From Campylobacter concisus (GTDB lineage Bacteria; Campylobacterota; Campylobacteria; Campylobacterales; Campylobacteraceae): a stretch of 64,000 bases of DNA. Below are positions 62,032 through 64,000 of this stretch, piece after piece. Location: the NCBI RefSeq assembly GCF_003048575.1, contig NZ_PIRZ01000005.1, positions 1 to 64,000 of the forward strand, written 5' to 3'. The first letter of the stretch is position 1. Each line of letters starts with the position of its first letter. Made by a program: the position numbers and the translations under genes. The notes beneath the pieces are model-generated. The model saw only the letters and a program-made list of their open reading frames with translations, searched no databases and was not told the origin of the DNA.

Positions 62032-62850
62032 TTACTTATATTCTATCTTTGCTTTTTGGCGTAGAGCTTCACTTTTTTGTCTAACAGCAGCTTGGAATTT
62101 CTCCATTTTTACAGCTTGCTCAATCTCTGGTTTTGCCTGCTCAAAGCTTACAGTGCCAGCAGCTTTGCCATCTTCTTTTAAGATAACATGGTATCCAAAC
62201 TGAGTCTTAACTGGTTTTGTTGAAACTGTGCCATTTGCCATTGAAAATGCTGCATCTGCAAAAGGTTTTACCATTTGGCTTTGACCAAACCAGCCAAGCT
62301 CGCCGCCGTGTGCTGCTGAGCCTTTGTCGATTGATTTTTGGCTTGCTAACTCTGCAAATTTCTTTGTTAATGCCTCGCCTTTTAAATTTTTAAGTTGAGC
62401 AATAATATCGTTTGCTGTTTTTTCATCTTCAACTAAGATATGTCTCGCTCTTGCTTGAGCTGGTTGGTTCATGCTAGCTTTGTTTTTGTTGTAAAAATCT
62501 TTTAGTTCGTTATCACTTACTTTTATACCGTCAAAAAGCTTTCTCATATAAAGCTCAACCGCGATGCCTTCTTGCGCTGCTTTTACAGCTTTGATGTACT
62601 CTACATCTTTTTCGATACCGCTAGACTTAGCATCTTTTAAAAGAAGTTTTCTATTTATTAGATCGTCGATTATACGTTTTTTCTCATTTGGTTGAAGCTT
62701 GCTAGCGTCAAATCCTGGCATAGCTGCTGATAAAAGGCTTGAAATATCGCTATCGCTTATAGCATCACCATCAACTGTTGCAACTACTGCTGCGTTTAGA
62801 GTGACAGCTGCAGCTAAACTTAAAACTGCTGGAAACAAAATTTTTTTCAT
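62032..62850 (-). CDS. periplasmic parvulin-type foldase (PEB4/Cj0596-like)
   Basis: A 272-residue exported chaperone and peptidyl-prolyl isomerase. The signal peptide ([17 protein letters not shown]) is cut near residue 20. An N-terminal SurA-like helical domain follows ([20 protein letters not shown]). The parvulin domain, about 130-235, has [17 protein letters not shown] and [22 protein letters not shown], with [10 protein letters not shown]. It helps outer-membrane proteins fold; the C. jejuni counterpart is the major antigen PEB4. AAAGGA precedes the ATG. Confidence 0.92.
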   Translation of the reverse strand: MKKILFPAVLSLAAAVTLNAAVVATVDGDAISDSDISSLLSAAMPGFDASKLQPNEKKRIIDDLINRKLLLKDAKSSGIEKDVEYIKAVKAAQEGIAVELYMRKLFDGIKVSDNELKDFYNKNKASMNQPAQARARHILVEDEKTANDIIAQLKNLKGEALTKKFAELASQKSIDKGSAAHGGELGWFGQSQMVKPFADAAFSMANGTVSTKPVKTQFGYHVILKEDGKAAGTVSFEQAKPEIEQAVKMEKFQAAVRQKSEALRQKAKIEYK

Positions 62851-62884
62851 ATAAATCCTTTAAAAAATTGATTTTATGGGCAAG

Positions 62885-62890
62885 ATTATA
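62885..62890 (-). promoter_or_regulatory. -10 element of the peb4-fba operon
   Basis: TATAAT on the minus strand (ATTATA on plus), 35 bases upstream of the peb4 ATG, in the 95-base divergent spacer with nth. The TATAAT sits in GATATAATCTTG. Confidence 0.6.
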
Positions 62891-62933
62891 TCAAATAAAG
62901 CGATAACTTTTCATTTAACTTAAGAAAATAAGG

Positions 62934-62939
62934 TAAAAT
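62934..62939 (+). promoter_or_regulatory. -10 element of nth, very close to the start codon
   Basis: TAAAAT ends six bases before the nth ATG. If it is the real -10, the first transcribed base is the A of the ATG, so the message would be leaderless. No ribosome site is found at the usual distance; an AGG lies thirteen bases upstream. Confidence 0.4.
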
Positions 62940-62945
62940 ACGAAA

Positions 62946-63578
62946 ATGAGAACAAAAAAAGATATTTTAGAGATAAAAAGAAGACTTCTAGAAGAGTTTA
63001 AAGACGCTAAAAGCGAGCTTAAATTTAGAAATTTATATGAGCTACTTGTCTGTGTCATGCTCTCAGCCCAGTGCACCGACAAAAGAGTAAATTTAATAAC
63101 TCCAGCTTTATTTGAAGCGTATAAAGATGTCTATGAGCTAGCTAGCGCAAATTTAGCAAGCCTAAAACTAATGATAAACTCGTGTAGCTTTTTTAATAAC
63201 AAAGCGGTAAATTTAATCAAAATGGCAAATAGCGTGGTTGAGCTTTATAATGGAGCAATTCCGCTTGATGAAGAGAAGCTAAAAGCGCTTGCTGGAGTTG
63301 GACAAAAGACCGCTCATGTCGTACTTTTAGAAGCTACAAATGCAAATGTTATGGCTGTTGATACGCACGTTTTTAGGGTGGCGCACAGACTTGATCTTAG
63401 CCATGCAAAAACGCCAGAAGCTACTGAAGCTGATCTTAGCCATGCCTTTAAAACAGATCTTGGCAAGCTTCATCAAGCCATGGTGCTCTTTGGACGTTAC
63501 ACCTGTAAAGCCAAAAAGCCGCTTTGCCATGAGTGTATCTTAAATGATCTTTGCAACAGCAAGGACAAGATTATTTAA
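62946..63578 (+). CDS. nth: endonuclease III (Nth)
   Basis: A 210-residue base-excision glycosylase/lyase for oxidised pyrimidines. It has LLVCVMLSAQCTDKRVN near residues 35-51 (catalytic Lys), then the helix-hairpin-helix KLKALAGVGQKTAHVVL near 113-130 and VDTHVFRVAHRL near 137-149 (Asp). The C-terminal [4Fe-4S] cluster is C-x6-C-x2-C-x5-C (CKAKKPLCHECILNDLC). Its end overlaps the dsbD end tail to tail by 8 bases. Confidence 0.94.
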   Translation: MRTKKDILEIKRRLLEEFKDAKSELKFRNLYELLVCVMLSAQCTDKRVNLITPALFEAYKDVYELASANLASLKLMINSCSFFNNKAVNLIKMANSVVELYNGAIPLDEEKLKALAGVGQKTAHVVLLEATNANVMAVDTHVFRVAHRLDLSHAKTPEATEADLSHAFKTDLGKLHQAMVLFGRYTCKAKKPLCHECILNDLCNSKDKII

Positions 63579-64000
63579 TTTTTTCAAGCTTTGCTAGAAA
63601 ATTTTTAGCATCTATAAAACCGATAGTTCTAAGAAATTTTAGCTCATCGCCACCATTAAATAACAAAAGCGCAGGCGGATCAATAAGTCCAAAATTTCTT
63701 AGCATTTCATCATTTTGTGATCCACCATTTGTTACATCGATACGAATAAGTGCAAAATTTGCCAAAGCATCCATAACATCACTATCTTTAAAAGTGTTCT
63801 TTTCTATCTCTTTGCAGCTTACACACCAATCAGCATAAAAATCTACTAAAACGGGTTTGGTTGAGTTTTTTATTATCTCATTTAGTTCATCTAAATTTTT
63901 AACGGAATTAAATTTTAACGCACTATCACTTTTTGCCAAATTTAGTCCAGAAAGCGGAGAAAAAGCCTCCTTTGAGCCCAAAAATGAACCAACTATTAGC
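63571..64000 (-). CDS. dsbD: DsbD C-terminal domain (partial, 5' end beyond window)
   Basis: Only the last 143 residues are inside the window; the frame stays open to the window edge. They show the end of a membrane helix (LIVGSFLGSKEA), a linker, and a thioredoxin-like domain with VLVDFYADWCVSCKEIE, whose CVSC is the DsbD active site. The ending, KFLRTIGFIDAKNFLAKLEKIK, suits the domain. It would pass electrons from the cytoplasm to periplasmic thiol proteins. The visible TTG at 63981 is not the true start. Confidence 0.85.
   Translation of the reverse strand, partial: LIVGSFLGSKEAFSPLSGLNLAKSDSALKFNSVKNLDELNEIIKNSTKPVLVDFYADWCVSCKEIEKNTFKDSDVMDALANFALIRIDVTNGGSQNDEMLRNFGLIDPPALLLFNGGDELKFLRTIGFIDAKNFLAKLEKIK

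Overview
The window is chromosomal DNA from a Campylobacter, most like C. concisus or a close relative. The evidence is the gene set: futalosine-pathway MqnE, fused IspDF, an HP1021-type orphan regulator beside it, the secreted flagellin FlaC, EptC/FlgG, and the Peb4-Fba block. AT-rich spacers (AAATTT everywhere) and gene order that I recall from C. jejuni (mqnE-glnD-like-glmS; mrp-ispDF-regulator-sat-like-pgpA; hemH-oxidoreductase-alaS-maf-pbp; flgF/flgG; nth-peb4-fba) agree. The species call is an inference.

Layout. 0-9.3 kb: a pseudopilin, a membrane protein, purine salvage (phosphoribosyltransferase plus purine permease), mqnE, a GlnD-like HD/ACT protein and glmS. 9.4-11.7 kb: a CsgG-like lipoprotein with a small exported partner, then a decayed Fic gene. 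11.7-25.1 kb: core metabolism (DJ-1-like protein, dapD, UPF0210/ACT pair, mrp, thiC, ispDF, HP1021-like regulator, ATP-sulfurylase-like protein, pgpA, hemH). 25.1-33.6 kb: an oxidoreductase, the coupled run alaS-membrane protein-maf-PBP1A-comEA, and the phosphoethanolamine transferase. 33.6-41.1 kb: one long leftward run, leuD-leuB-TPR-coiled coil-cca-trmL-nuclease-50-aa membrane peptide-glyS.

40.7-47.1 kb differs in style: GCG/CCG/ACG codons become common, unlike the flanks. It holds leuD, a sulfide:quinone oxidoreductase (SQR) with two tiny DUF2892 proteins, a Cys-rich Crp/Fnr regulator, a TehA-type channel, a YD-repeat-like protein, DUF4299 and DsrE proteins. The SQR operon and the divergent regulator/channel promoters each carry a GTAAC-N3-GTTAC palindrome, so this looks like a small sulfide- or nitrosative-stress regulon. 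This is the most interesting local system in the window.

47.1-53.5 kb: LysE, periplasmic asparaginase, AzlCD, a metallo-hydrolase, a frame-broken Sel1 protein and flgF-flgG behind a sigma-54 promoter. 53.5-64 kb: rpoD, flaC, then a leftward operon of an orphan MotA/MotB-like ion-driven motor pair, a PLP enzyme and hisD, followed by fba, peb4, nth and the C-terminus of dsbD running off the end. No tRNA, rRNA, CRISPR, IS element or prophage was seen. The only stretch over 300 bases without an intact gene before or after a CDS is 10644-11024, which holds the 5' part of the decayed Fic gene.
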